Source of the DNA: Shimia aestuarii
GTDB lineage: Bacteria; Pseudomonadota; Alphaproteobacteria; Rhodobacterales; Rhodobacteraceae
Reading direction: 5' to 3'
Assembly: GCF_022814865.1 (NCBI RefSeq)
Contig: NZ_JAKVRD010000018.1
Location: forward strand, 1 to 64,000
DNA length: 64,000 bases
Under the pieces are notes generated by a model, which worked only from the letters and a program-made list of their open reading frames with translations, had not been told where the DNA came from and searched no databases. A program made the position numbers and the translations under genes. Positions 34,591 through 43,521 of this stretch are shown here, piece by piece; position 1 is the stretch's first letter, and each line of letters opens with the position of its first letter.

Positions 34591-35916
34591 ATGGACAAGA
34601 CACCCCAAACCGAACCGCGCCAAAGCTGGACGTTTTCCAACGATGTGAACTCGGAAATTCGTCGCGCCGCTGCGACGGGTATCTACGACATTCGCGGCGG
34701 TGGCGCGAAACGCCGCGTACCGCATTTTGACGATCTTCTGTTTCTCGGCGCCTCGATGAGCCGCTACCCGCTCGAAGGGTATCGCGAGAAATGCGAGACG
34801 GCGGTGACGCTTGGCACGCGCTTTGCCAAGAAACCGATTGAATTGAAGATTCCGATCACCATCGCGGGCATGTCCTTTGGCTCTCTCTCTGGTCCGGCCA
34901 AGGAAGCGCTTGGTCGCGGCGCGACCATGGCGGGCACTTCGACGACGACTGGCGATGGCGGCATGACCGAGGAAGAGCGCGGCCATTCCGAAAAGCTCGT
35001 CTATCAATATCTGCCGAGCCGCTATGGCATGAACCCCGATGACCTGCGTCGCGCCGATGCGATTGAGGTCGTGGTGGGCCAGGGGGCCAAGCCCGGCGGG
35101 GGCGGTATGTTGCTTGGCCAAAAGATCACCGAGCGCGTCGCGGGGATGCGCGATCTGCCCGAAGGGATCGACCAACGTTCTGCCTGTCGGCACCCGGACT
35201 GGACCGGGCCGGATGACCTCGAGATCAAGCTCCTCGAGCTGCGAGAGATCACCAACTGGGAAAAGCCGATCTACGTGAAGATTGGCGGCGCACGCCCCTA
35301 CTACGATACCGCGCTGGCGGTGAAAGCGGGGGCGGACGTGGTCGTCCTTGACGGGATGCAAGGCGGCACGGCTGCGACACAGGATGTCTTTATCGAACAT
35401 GTCGGCCAGCCGACGCTTGCCTGTATCCGGCCTGCCGTGCAGGCGTTGCAGGATCTCGGCATGCACCGCGAGGTTCAGCTTGTGGTGTCCGGCGGAATTC
35501 GCACCGGCGCCGATGTCGCGAAGGCACTTGCCCTTGGGGCGGATGCGGTCTCGATCGGGACGGCGGCGCTCGTCGCTCTTGGCGATAATGATCCCAAGTG
35601 GGAAGCAGAATACCAAAAGCTCGGCTCTACGACCGGCGCCTATGATGATTGGCACGAAGGCCGCGACCCGGCGGGGATCACGACACAAGACCCCGATCTT
35701 ATGGCGCGGCTCGACCCGGAGATCGCGGGTCGCAAGCTGCGCAACTACCTCAACGTGCTGACGCTCGAATGCCAGACCCTCGCGCGGGCCTGTGGCCATA
35801 ACCACGTCCACAACCTTGAGCCCGAAGACCTTTGCGCGCTGACCATGGAAGCGGCCGCGATGGCACAAGTGCCGCTGGCTGGAACCAACTGGTACCCGGG
35901 CAAGGCGGGTTTCTGA
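34591..35916 (+). CDS. mgsC: N-methylglutamate synthase subunit C (FMN-binding glutamate synthase domain)
   Basis: A 441-residue FMN protein homologous to the central synthase domain of glutamate synthase large subunit (GlxD-like). PITIAGMSFGSLS (about 90-102), GQGAKPGGGGML (about 161-172), KIGGARPYYDTA with DVVVLDGMQGGTAATQ (about 250-268) and GGIRTGADVAKALALGAD (about 302-319) are the flavin and substrate-binding blocks. Cys residues near the C-terminus (LECQTLARACG) may hold an iron-sulfur cluster. It catalyses the reductive or transfer step of N-methylglutamate formation. Start ATG 34591 after GGAGCG. Confidence 0.88.
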   Translation: MDKTPQTEPRQSWTFSNDVNSEIRRAAATGIYDIRGGGAKRRVPHFDDLLFLGASMSRYPLEGYREKCETAVTLGTRFAKKPIELKIPITIAGMSFGSLSGPAKEALGRGATMAGTSTTTGDGGMTEEERGHSEKLVYQYLPSRYGMNPDDLRRADAIEVVVGQGAKPGGGGMLLGQKITERVAGMRDLPEGIDQRSACRHPDWTGPDDLEIKLLELREITNWEKPIYVKIGGARPYYDTALAVKAGADVVVLDGMQGGTAATQDVFIEHVGQPTLACIRPAVQALQDLGMHREVQLVVSGGIRTGADVAKALALGADAVSIGTAALVALGDNDPKWEAEYQKLGSTTGAYDDWHEGRDPAGITTQDPDLMARLDPEIAGRKLRNYLNVLTLECQTLARACGHNHVHNLEPEDLCALTMEAAAMAQVPLAGTNWYPGKAGF

Positions 35917-35932
35917 ACAATGAATGAACCGG

Positions 35933-35952
35933 AGAGCGGTCAAGGCCGCTCT
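35933..35952 (+). other. Short hairpin in mgsC-gmaS spacer
   Basis: AGAGCGG (35933-35939) pairs with CCGCTCT (35946-35952) around a six-base loop in the 65-base spacer. It may tune relative expression of gmaS; there is no T-run. Confidence 0.45.
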
Positions 35953-35981
35953 TCGCATTTCACAGGGAAAGGGAATAGAAG

Positions 35982-37298
35982 ATGAGCAAACTTGCAGCCT
36001 TCGCCGAGAAAACCGGCGTGAAATACTTCATGGTCTCCTACACGGACCTTTTCGGCGGACAACGGGCCAAGCTCGTCCCCGCGCAGGCGATTGCCGACAT
36101 GGAAGAGGACGGCGCGGGCTTTGCCGGCTTTGCGACATGGTTCGACATGACCCCGGCGCATCCCGATATGCTCGCCGTGCCAGACCCAGACGCCGCCATC
36201 CAGCTTCCGTGGAAGCCCGAGGTCGCATGGGTGCCCGCCGATTGTGTGATGGAAGGCGAGGCCGTCGGACAAGCGCCGCGTCAGGTCTTGAAGAAGCTCG
36301 TGAAGGAGGCCGCCGAGGCGGGGCTTCGCGTCAAGACGGGGATCGAGGCGGAGTTCTTCCTGCTGACCCCGGAAGGCGATCAGATCTCCGATCCTTATGA
36401 TACGGCAGAGAAGCCTTGCTACGATCAACAGGCGGTGATGCGCCGCTATGATGTCGTTGCCGAGATTTGCGACTACATGCTCGACCTCGGATGGGGCCCG
36501 TATCAGAACGATCACGAAGACGCCAACGGCCAGTTCGAGATGAACTGGGAATTCGACGATGCGCTTGTGACGGCAGACCGCCATTCCTTCTTCAAATTCA
36601 TGGTGAAATCCGTGGCCGAGAAACATGGCTTCCGCGCGACCTTTATGCCCAAGCCCGTCGAGGGTCTGACAGGCAACGGCTGTCACGCGCATATCTCGGT
36701 CTGGGATACGAGCGGCAAGACCAATGCTTTTGCAGGCGATGCGGGCGGGCAGATCGGTGAGGTCGGCCTTTCAGAGCAGGGCGGCTTTTTCCTTGGTGGG
36801 ATCATGAAACATGCCGAGGCGCTGGCGGCGATCACCAACCCGACCGTCAACTCCTACAAGCGGATCAACGCGCCACGCACCATGTCGGGGGCGACTTGGG
36901 CGCCCAATACCGTGACATGGACGGGCAACAACCGCACCCATATGGTCCGCGTGCCGGGGCCGGCGCGGTTTGAACTGCGCCTGCCCGATGGGGCGGTGAA
37001 CCCCTATCTGCTGCAGGCCGTCATCATCGCGGCGGGGCTTTCGGGGATCCGAAGCAAGGCTGATCCGGGGCCGCGCTATGATATCGATATGTATGCCGAG
37101 GGGCATACCGTGACGGACGCCCCGAGACTCCCGCTCAACATGCTTGATGCGATCCGTGCTTATGACGCGGATGAGGCGCTTAAGGCGATGCTTGGCGAAG
37201 GGTTTTCGGCCTCCTACGTGAAGATGAAGCACCAGGAATGGAATTCCTTCGTGTCGCATTTCTCGAATTGGGAAAAGCAGCACACGCTCGATATCTGA
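35982..37298 (+). CDS. gmaS: Gamma-glutamylmethylamide synthetase (type III glutamine-synthetase-like)
   Basis: ATP-dependent ligase of 438 residues that joins methylamine to the gamma-carboxyl of glutamate. It belongs to the GlnT branch of glutamine synthetases used as the marker gene of the N-methylglutamate pathway. Conserved blocks are KTGIEAEFFLL (about 113-123), NDHEDANGQFEMNW (about 171-184), GNGCHAHISVWD (about 228-239), NRTHMVRVPGPARFELR (about 316-332) and the C-terminal catalytic loop. The context of mgsABC upstream and mgdABCD downstream supports this reading over ordinary glutamine synthetase. Preceded by AGGGAAAGGGAA; followed by a strong terminator. Confidence 0.9.
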   Translation: MSKLAAFAEKTGVKYFMVSYTDLFGGQRAKLVPAQAIADMEEDGAGFAGFATWFDMTPAHPDMLAVPDPDAAIQLPWKPEVAWVPADCVMEGEAVGQAPRQVLKKLVKEAAEAGLRVKTGIEAEFFLLTPEGDQISDPYDTAEKPCYDQQAVMRRYDVVAEICDYMLDLGWGPYQNDHEDANGQFEMNWEFDDALVTADRHSFFKFMVKSVAEKHGFRATFMPKPVEGLTGNGCHAHISVWDTSGKTNAFAGDAGGQIGEVGLSEQGGFFLGGIMKHAEALAAITNPTVNSYKRINAPRTMSGATWAPNTVTWTGNNRTHMVRVPGPARFELRLPDGAVNPYLLQAVIIAAGLSGIRSKADPGPRYDIDMYAEGHTVTDAPRLPLNMLDAIRAYDADEALKAMLGEGFSASYVKMKHQEWNSFVSHFSNWEKQHTLDI

Positions 37299-37301
37299 GG
37301 C

Positions 37302-38285
37302 TCAGGCCATTCTTGAAGCGGCGGGTCCGGACGTGTTTGGGCCCGCTTTTTTGCGCCAGCGTGAGGGCGTTTCGCCAAAAGCGGCCTGAAAACAGGTCGA
37401 GAAGTGCGCCTGGCTCGAAAAACCGGTCATCTCAGCGATATCGCCAAGCGGCAGATGCGTTGTCGACAAGAGGTCTTTGCCTGTCTCAAGGCGGATTTGA
37501 CGGTATTCTTGCATGATCGAGGTGCCGAGGCTGTCGCGAAACTGGCGCTGAAGCTGCCGCGTCGAGAGGCCTGCAAGGCGTGCGATCTGATCCTGATCGA
37601 GCGGATCGGCGATATGGGTCTGCATCAACTCGATGGCCGCAGTGACCGCACGGGGCAGGGCGTCATAGCGCGGCGACAGGGGGGCGGTTTGGGGCGCGTC
37701 GGCGGCGCGAATTTCCGTCTGGATGAACCAATCCGAAATCCTTTGTGCAAAGGGCGTCCCATGGTCGCGCGCGATCAATGCGTGCATCATGTCGAGCGGC
37801 GCAGAGCCCCCGGCGCAGGTATAGCGATCCCGGTCGATGACGAAGAGCCGTCGTTCTAGGAGCCAGGTGCCGGGCAAGGTCTCGAAATCCGCGTAGTGAT
37901 GCCAATGGACTGTAAAGCGCCGCTCCCCCAAGAGACCCGCCTTGGCAAGGATCACCGAGCCGCCCGAAATCCCGCCAAGCGCGATCCCCGCATGCCCCGC
38001 GCGGCGCAACCACGCCATGAGCGCGGGGTGGTTGAGCCGTTTCGGATCGCCGCCCGCCACCACGAAGATCAGGTCGAAATCAAGCGGTACAGAGTCGAAG
38101 GGTCGGGTCTCGAAGGGCGATCCGAGCGAGGATGTCGCGACATGTCCCGCAAGCGAAAGAAGCGTCACCTCATAGCGCGGCTGTTTCGAGAACTGGTTCG
38201 CAGCCCGCAACGGCTCTAGCGCCGCCGCCGTCGAAAGAAGGGCGAATCCGTCCACAAGAACAAAGGCGAGGCGTCGGATTGGCAT
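37302..38285 (-). CDS. GlxA-family AraC-type regulator
   Basis: A 327-residue regulator with an N-terminal DJ-1/PfpI-like (amidotransferase-like) sensing domain (about 1-170; AGGDPKRLN and GISGGSVILAKAGLL, without the catalytic Cys at the usual elbow) and two AraC-type helix-turn-helix units (about 215-310; DQIARLAGLSTRQLQRQF and IAEMTGFSSQAHFSTCF). GlxA relatives such as GbdR sense methylated amines or betaine intermediates. It is encoded between gmaS and the mgd operon and divergent from mgdA, so it probably controls mgdABCD. Confidence 0.9.
   Translation of the reverse strand: MPIRRLAFVLVDGFALLSTAAALEPLRAANQFSKQPRYEVTLLSLAGHVATSSLGSPFETRPFDSVPLDFDLIFVVAGGDPKRLNHPALMAWLRRAGHAGIALGGISGGSVILAKAGLLGERRFTVHWHHYADFETLPGTWLLERRLFVIDRDRYTCAGGSAPLDMMHALIARDHGTPFAQRISDWFIQTEIRAADAPQTAPLSPRYDALPRAVTAAIELMQTHIADPLDQDQIARLAGLSTRQLQRQFRDSLGTSIMQEYRQIRLETGKDLLSTTHLPLGDIAEMTGFSSQAHFSTCFQAAFGETPSRWRKKAGPNTSGPAASRMA
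37321..37352 (+). terminator. Rho-independent terminator of the mgs-gmaS operon
   Basis: GCGGGTCC (37321-37328) pairs with GGGCCCGC (37339-37346) with one G-U pair, followed by six Ts (37347-37352). It lies inside the 3' coding end of the convergent regulator gene, so the same DNA codes for the regulator's last residues and stops gmaS transcription. Confidence 0.8.
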
Positions 38286-38300
38286 GGTGTCAAAAATTGT

Positions 38301-38366
38301 CCCAAAAAAGAAACCAAAAGTCCTGTGAATATAAGTATAGCGACCATGCTCCCGCTAGAAAAGTCT
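38301..38366 (+). promoter_or_regulatory. mgd operon promoter region sharing motifs with mgs promoter
   Basis: The 103-base divergent spacer between the GlxA-type regulator and mgdA contains CCCGCTAGAAAAGTCT (38351-38366), close to CCCGCTAGGACAGTCC before mgsA. A second shared element, CCCAAAA followed by AGA, occurs at 38301 here and at 32907 before mgsA. The distance between the two elements is 50 bases here and 39 there, a difference of about one helical turn. Likely binding sites for a common regulator. Confidence 0.45.
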
Positions 38367-38388
38367 TTAGATACAAAGGAGCGAATGG

Positions 38389-39639
38389 ATGCGGTTTTCC
38401 GGTTTCCGGGTCGTCAAGGAGGCCCTGACAGGGCACAAGGGCTGGGGGATGCTATGGCGCAATCCCGATCCCAAACCCGCCTATGACATTGTGATTGTCG
38501 GCGGCGGTGGGCATGGTCTCGCCACCGCCTTCTATCTCGCCAAGACCTTCAAACAGGCGCGGGTTGCGGTGCTCGAAAAGGGCTGGCTCGGGTCGGGCAA
38601 TATCGGGCGCAACACGACGATCATCCGGTCCAACTATCTCTTGCCGGGCAACGAGCCGTTTTACGAGTTTTCCATGAAACTCTGGGAGAACCTTGAGCAG
38701 GAGACGAATTTCAACTCGATGGTCTCGCAGCGCGGGATCATTAACCTCTACCACACCGATGGCCAGCGCGATGCCTACCGACGGCGCGGCAATGCGATGC
38801 TTCTGGCGGGGGCGGATGCGCGACTTCTTGGGCAGGACGAGGTGCGCGAGATCGCGCCCTTCCTCAATTTCGACAATGCGCGTTTCCCGATCAAGGGCGG
38901 CCTGATGCAGCCCCGCGCCGGCACCGCGCGCCATGATGGTGTCGCCTGGGGCTATGCGCGCGGCGCCGATATGCGCGGCGTCGATATCATCCAGAATTGC
39001 GAGGTGACGGGCTTTCGCATCGAGGGCGGCAAGGTGCAGGGCGTCGAGACCTCGCGCGGCTATATCGGAGCGGGCAAGGTCGGCGTCGCAGTCGCGGGAA
39101 ATTCGAGCCGTGTTATGGCGATGGCGGGCATGCGCCTGCCGATCGAGAGCCATGTGCTACAGGCCTTCGTGTCCGAAGGTCTCAAACCGACGATTCCCGG
39201 CGTCATCACCTTCGGCGCGGGCCATTTCTATGTGAGCCAGTCCGACAAGGGCGGGCTTGTCTTTGGCGGTGATATTGACGGCTACAACTCCTATGCTCAA
39301 CGCGGCAACCTGCCCGTGGTCGAGGATGTGATTGAGGGCGGCATGGCGCTCATGCCGATGATCGGGCGCGCGCGCCTCCTGCGCTCTTGGGGTGGCATCA
39401 TGGACATGTCGATGGACGGCTCTCCCATCATCGACCGAACCGAGATCGACGGGCTCTATTTCAATGGCGGCTGGTGTTATGGTGGGTTCAAGGCAACCCC
39501 GGCCTCGGGATATGCCTTTGCCCATCTCCTCGCCACCGACCGCCCGCACGAAACAGCCGAAGCCTATCGCTTTGATCGTTTCGCGCGCGGCTATGTCATC
39601 GACGAAAAGGGCGTTGGCGCCCAACCCAACCTGCATTGA
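38389..39639 (+). CDS. mgdA: N-methylglutamate dehydrogenase subunit A (SoxB-like)
   Basis: Beta-type subunit (416 residues) of a heterotetrameric sarcosine-oxidase-like enzyme. FAD/NAD-fold GGGGHGLATAFYLA at 38-51 and RNTTIIRSNY near 74-83 are typical of SoxB. H182 in GTARHDGVAWG matches the histidine that covalently binds FMN in sarcosine oxidase. With subunits B-D it oxidises N-methylglutamate to glutamate and a formaldehyde-level one-carbon unit. ATG 38389 follows AAAGGAG. The context with mgs and gmaS genes decides between N-methylglutamate dehydrogenase and true sarcosine oxidase. Confidence 0.85.
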   Translation: MRFSGFRVVKEALTGHKGWGMLWRNPDPKPAYDIVIVGGGGHGLATAFYLAKTFKQARVAVLEKGWLGSGNIGRNTTIIRSNYLLPGNEPFYEFSMKLWENLEQETNFNSMVSQRGIINLYHTDGQRDAYRRRGNAMLLAGADARLLGQDEVREIAPFLNFDNARFPIKGGLMQPRAGTARHDGVAWGYARGADMRGVDIIQNCEVTGFRIEGGKVQGVETSRGYIGAGKVGVAVAGNSSRVMAMAGMRLPIESHVLQAFVSEGLKPTIPGVITFGAGHFYVSQSDKGGLVFGGDIDGYNSYAQRGNLPVVEDVIEGGMALMPMIGRARLLRSWGGIMDMSMDGSPIIDRTEIDGLYFNGGWCYGGFKATPASGYAFAHLLATDRPHETAEAYRFDRFARGYVIDEKGVGAQPNLH

Positions 39640-39648
39640 GGTGACGGT

Positions 39649-39936
39649 ATGCTGATCCCCCATCCCCTTCTCGGTCTACGTGACTCACAGGAGTTTACCT
39701 ACCTTGGCGATGCTGCGCTCATGGATCGCCCCGATCCCGCAGGCGGCAATGCCGAAGCGGCGTTCACCGACTATGTCTTCCTGCGTGACAACCCGGCAGG
39801 TGTCCATCGCGAGCTTTGGTTCCATGAACAGGGCGACCGTTCCTGGCTCGTCGTGACGCGCGATACCGTGACCCATGAAATCCTCGGCGCGGAACTGGCG
39901 CGCGATGTGAAACTTAACGAGGAGGGCGCGCAATGA
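39649..39936 (+). CDS. mgdB: N-methylglutamate dehydrogenase subunit B (SoxD-like, no Cys)
   Basis: Small delta-type subunit of 95 residues. In sarcosine oxidase SoxD the start contains a CPYCG-type zinc site; here it reads HPLLGLRD (residues 5-12) and the whole protein contains no cysteine, so zinc is not bound in the usual way. The rest (YVFLRDNPAGVHRELWFHE, about 42-60; RDTVTHEILG, about 71-80) aligns with the family. The missing Cys cluster fits the N-methylglutamate branch. Its stop overlaps the next start (ATGA). Confidence 0.82.
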   Translation: MLIPHPLLGLRDSQEFTYLGDAALMDRPDPAGGNAEAAFTDYVFLRDNPAGVHRELWFHEQGDRSWLVVTRDTVTHEILGAELARDVKLNEEGAQ

Positions 39937-42878
39937 CCCGGCTCAATGGCGGTCTTGTCGATCGCGGCACGACGCTCTCGTTTGCCTTCAACGGCAAAAG
40001 CTACGCAGGCCACCCCGGCGATACGCTCGCCTCCGCACTTCTTGCCAACGGTGTGCAGCTCATGGGGCGGAGCTTTAAATATCACCGCCCGCGCGGCGTT
40101 TTCTCGGCCGGATCGGAAGAACCGAACGCCATGGTCGAACTGCGCGAAGGCGCGCGGCAGGAGCCGAATACCCGCGCGACGGTCACTGAACTCTACGATG
40201 GCCTCATCGCCCGGAGCCAGAACCACCTTGGCCCGCTCAACCGTGATCTTCTCGCGATGAACGACTATTTCGCGCCCTTCTTCGCGGCGGGGTTTTACTA
40301 TAAGACCTTCATGTGGCCGCGCGCCTTCTGGGAAAAGCTCTACGAGCCGATGATCCGGGGCGCGGCGGGGCTTGGCCGCCTGTCGAAGCAGGCCGACCCG
40401 GATGCTTATGACAAAGGCTTCCTGCATTGCGATCTCCTTGTGATCGGTGGCGGCGCGGCGGGGCTTGCTGCGGCGCTGACGGCGGGCCGTGCGGGCGCGC
40501 AGGTCATCCTCGCGGACGAAGATTTCCGCCTTGGTGGGCGGCTTCTCGCAGAGAGCCATACGCTTGATGATGCGCCCGCGACCGGTTGGGCCGCAAGCGT
40601 GGCGCAGGAACTCGCCAGTCTGCCGAATGTGCGCCTGATGACGCGCACGACGGTGTTCGGCGTCTACGACCATGGCGTCTATGGCGCAGTGGAGCGGGTC
40701 GCGGATCATCTCGCAACCCCCGGTCCTCGCGTGCGTCAGTCGCTCTGGCGGATCACCGCGAAACGCGCTGTCCTCGCGGCGGGCGCGACCGAGCGGCATA
40801 TCCCTTTCGCGGACAATGACCGCCCCGGGATCATGCTCGCAGGGGCGATGCGCGCCTATGCCAACCGCTGGGCGACCGCCCCGACGCGCAACGCTGCTGA
40901 TCCGGTCGCGGTCTTTGCGAACAACGATGACGGCCACCGCACCGCGCTCGACCTCATGGCCAAGGGCGTGCCGGTCCTCGGCGTGATCGATCCGCGCCCG
41001 GACGCGCCCCGCCTTGGAGACTATGACCTTTTCGCGGGCGGCGTGATCGATGGCACCAAGGGGCGGCTTGGCCTCTCCGCAATTCGCATCACGCAGGACG
41101 GCCGCTCCTCGTGGCACCGTTGTGGCGCGCTCGGTGTCGCCGGGGGCTGGAACCCCAATGTCCACCTTGCCTCGCACCATCGCGGGCGCCCAGTCTGGGA
41201 AGAGACGCTTCTTGCCTTCGTGCCGGGCACGGGCGGGCCGTCCGGCCTGTTCCCCGCCGGGGCCGCAGCTGGTAAGGGCAGCACCGCCGCCGCCTTGCAA
41301 AGCGGCATGGAGGCAGCACGAAAAGCGCTCGCGGAGATCGGCATTGCCGCGACTGCGTTGTCTTTGCCCGACGCAGAGGACGCGCCGATCCGGCAAGCTG
41401 CCTTCTGGCATGTGCCAGGCAAGCGTCGCGCATGGGTCGATTTCCAGAATGACGTGACCGTCAAGGACATTGCCCTGGCGCATAAGGAAAACATGCGTCC
41501 GGTCGAACATCTCAAACGTTGGACCACCCTTGGCATGGCGACGGATCAGGGCAAGACGGCCAATATCTCCGCGCTCGCCGTGATGGCGGAACTGACCGAC
41601 AAGACGATCCCGGAAACCGGCACGACGATCTTCCGCCCGCCCTATACCGGTGTGTCGCTCTCGGTGCTTGGCGGTGGCGATACCGGTGCGCATTTCCGTC
41701 CCAAACGCCTCACCCCGACCCATCATTGGGCCGAGGAACAGGGCGCGGTGTTCGTCGAGGTCGGCGCATGGATGCGGGCACAGTATTTCCCGCGCCCCGG
41801 CGAAACCCACTGGCGCGAAACCGTCGATCGCGAGGCCAAGGCCGTGCGTGCCGGTGTGGGGCTCTGCGATGTCACGACGCTCGGCAAGGTTGATGTGCAG
41901 GGGGCGGATGCCGGAGAATTCCTCAACCGCCTCTATTCCAACATGATGGGCACGCTCGCTGTTGGCAAAGTCCGCTATGGGTTGATGTTGCGCGAAGACG
42001 GACATGCCTATGATGATGGCACCTGCGCGCGCCTGTCCGAGGATCACTACGTTGTCACCACGACGACAGCCAATGCCGGGCCGGTCTATCGCAATATGGA
42101 ATTCGCGCGCCAATGCCTCTGGCCGGACCTTGACGTGCAGGTCATCTCGACCACGGATGCCTGGGCGCAGATCGCTGTCGCCGGACCGAAATCGCGGGCG
42201 CTGCTCGAACGTATCGTCGATGAATTCGACCTCTCGAACGCGGCTTTCCCCTTCATGGCATGCGCCGAGATGACCGTCTGCAAGGGCCTGCGTGCGCGGC
42301 TGTTCCGTATCTCTTTCTCGGGTGAACTTGCCTATGAGATCGCGGTGCCTGCGCGCTATGGCCAAGCCCTCATGGCGCGGCTCATGGAGGCGGGCGCGGA
42401 CCTCGGTGTGACCCCCTACGGCACCGAGGCGCTTGGCGTCTTGCGGATCGAGAAGGGCCATGCCGCCGGGGCCGAGTTGAACGGTCAAACCACGGCGCAA
42501 ATGCTTGGTCTTGGGCGCATGGTGTCGCAGAAGAAGGACTCGATCGGCGCGATCATGTCGCGTCGCGAGGGCCTTGCCGCCGACCGTCGCCGTCTTGTCG
42601 GTCTGACTCCTGTCGACCCTGCCGCCACCGTCACCCCCGGCGCGCATCTCTTCGCGGAAGGTGCGGCGCGTTCCATGGCGACGGATCAGGGCTGGATCAC
42701 CTCCGCGGCCTTCTCGCCGCATCTGGGATCGTCCATAGGCCTCGGGTTTCTCGAAGATGGAGAGACCCGCATGGGCGAAATCCTTGTCGCCGCGAACCCC
42801 CTCGAAGGACAAGAGACCCGACTCAAGGTCGTCTCTGCCCATTTCATCGACCCGGAAGGAGAGCGTCTCCGTGACTGA
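39933..42878 (+). CDS. mgdC: N-methylglutamate dehydrogenase subunit C (SoxA-like alpha)
   Basis: Large alpha subunit of 981 residues. Order of domains: an N-terminal 2Fe-2S-ferredoxin-like fold without the Cys ligands (SFAFNGKSYAGHPGDTLASALL, about 12-33, cited in part), a pyridine-nucleotide/FAD Rossmann domain with VIGGGAAGLAAALTAGRAG (about 169-187) and AGATERHIPF (about 284-293), and a C-terminal GcvT-like tetrahydrofolate-binding domain (about 600-980). The last can capture the one-carbon unit released by the dehydrogenase. Start overlaps the mgdB stop; end overlaps mgdD by eight bases. Confidence 0.88.
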   Translation: MTRLNGGLVDRGTTLSFAFNGKSYAGHPGDTLASALLANGVQLMGRSFKYHRPRGVFSAGSEEPNAMVELREGARQEPNTRATVTELYDGLIARSQNHLGPLNRDLLAMNDYFAPFFAAGFYYKTFMWPRAFWEKLYEPMIRGAAGLGRLSKQADPDAYDKGFLHCDLLVIGGGAAGLAAALTAGRAGAQVILADEDFRLGGRLLAESHTLDDAPATGWAASVAQELASLPNVRLMTRTTVFGVYDHGVYGAVERVADHLATPGPRVRQSLWRITAKRAVLAAGATERHIPFADNDRPGIMLAGAMRAYANRWATAPTRNAADPVAVFANNDDGHRTALDLMAKGVPVLGVIDPRPDAPRLGDYDLFAGGVIDGTKGRLGLSAIRITQDGRSSWHRCGALGVAGGWNPNVHLASHHRGRPVWEETLLAFVPGTGGPSGLFPAGAAAGKGSTAAALQSGMEAARKALAEIGIAATALSLPDAEDAPIRQAAFWHVPGKRRAWVDFQNDVTVKDIALAHKENMRPVEHLKRWTTLGMATDQGKTANISALAVMAELTDKTIPETGTTIFRPPYTGVSLSVLGGGDTGAHFRPKRLTPTHHWAEEQGAVFVEVGAWMRAQYFPRPGETHWRETVDREAKAVRAGVGLCDVTTLGKVDVQGADAGEFLNRLYSNMMGTLAVGKVRYGLMLREDGHAYDDGTCARLSEDHYVVTTTTANAGPVYRNMEFARQCLWPDLDVQVISTTDAWAQIAVAGPKSRALLERIVDEFDLSNAAFPFMACAEMTVCKGLRARLFRISFSGELAYEIAVPARYGQALMARLMEAGADLGVTPYGTEALGVLRIEKGHAAGAELNGQTTAQMLGLGRMVSQKKDSIGAIMSRREGLAADRRRLVGLTPVDPAATVTPGAHLFAEGAARSMATDQGWITSAAFSPHLGSSIGLGFLEDGETRMGEILVAANPLEGQETRLKVVSAHFIDPEGERLRD

Positions 42879-43431
42879 CCTGACACCGATCACCGCCCTC
42901 GGGGCCAAGACCGCGCGCAAGGAAACCTACGACGCGCTCACACTCTCCGAAAACCCCGAGCTTGCCTTGGCCTCGCTTGCCCTGCGCCGCGATCAAACCC
43001 CGCCATCACCTTTCGGTCTGCGCCTTCCGGACCCCGGACACTGCGCAGACAAAGGCTCGGTCGCAGCGTTCTGGACCGCCCCCGGCCAATGGATGATCGA
43101 GGCGCCGGGCCGTGCCAACGAGGATTTTGCCGCACGTCTAGAAGAAGAGGTTCCGGGGGGCTCCATCTCCGAGCAAACCGATGCCTGGACCGCCATCGAG
43201 ATCACGGCGAAAAATTCGGCGGCGCTTGAGGCGTTGATGCAGAAATTGGTCAATCTCGATCCCGCGCAAATAGCACCGGGACACGCTGCGCGAACGGGCT
43301 TGGAACACATGAGTGTTTACCTTATTCGCAGGTCGGAGACACACCTAGCAGTGATGGGGATGCGCAGCTTTGCAGCGGCGCTCTGGCATGCGCTCGTGAC
43401 GGCTGCGGCGCGCATTGATCAGACGGCCTAA
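42871..43431 (+). CDS. mgdD: N-methylglutamate dehydrogenase subunit D (SoxG-like gamma)
   Basis: Gamma-type subunit of 186 residues, distantly related to GcvT and SoxG. It starts at GTG 42871 inside the mgdC end, eight bases after AAGGAGAG. Recognisable parts are the AAFWTAPGQWMIEAPG segment (about 69-84) and the C-terminal MGMRSFAAALWHAL helix (about 163-176). It completes the tetramer. Start codon choice is based on the overlap and ribosome site; longer frames would overlap mgdC extensively. Confidence 0.82.
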   Translation: MTDLTPITALGAKTARKETYDALTLSENPELALASLALRRDQTPPSPFGLRLPDPGHCADKGSVAAFWTAPGQWMIEAPGRANEDFAARLEEEVPGGSISEQTDAWTAIEITAKNSAALEALMQKLVNLDPAQIAPGHAARTGLEHMSVYLIRRSETHLAVMGMRSFAAALWHALVTAAARIDQTA

Positions 43432-43521
43432 TATCCTCGAACTGACCCGCTTTCGGGATGCTACATCCCTCTCTCTTTTCCTTACCGCGCCCGGCGGGAC
43501 CATGACCACTTGGAGACCGAC

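Noticed and set aside
39771-42920. 1049-codon open frame on the minus strand opposite mgdC
   Set aside because: It mirrors the codon structure of a clearly recognisable SoxA-like gene; very long antisense frames are normal in GC-rich genes. The translation is rich in Arg, His and Gly and resembles no protein family.
38389-43431. Heterotetrameric sarcosine oxidase (soxBDAG)
   Set aside because: The subunit order is the same, but linkage to mgsABC and gmaS and the Cys-free delta subunit favour N-methylglutamate dehydrogenase. The alternative remains possible until assayed.
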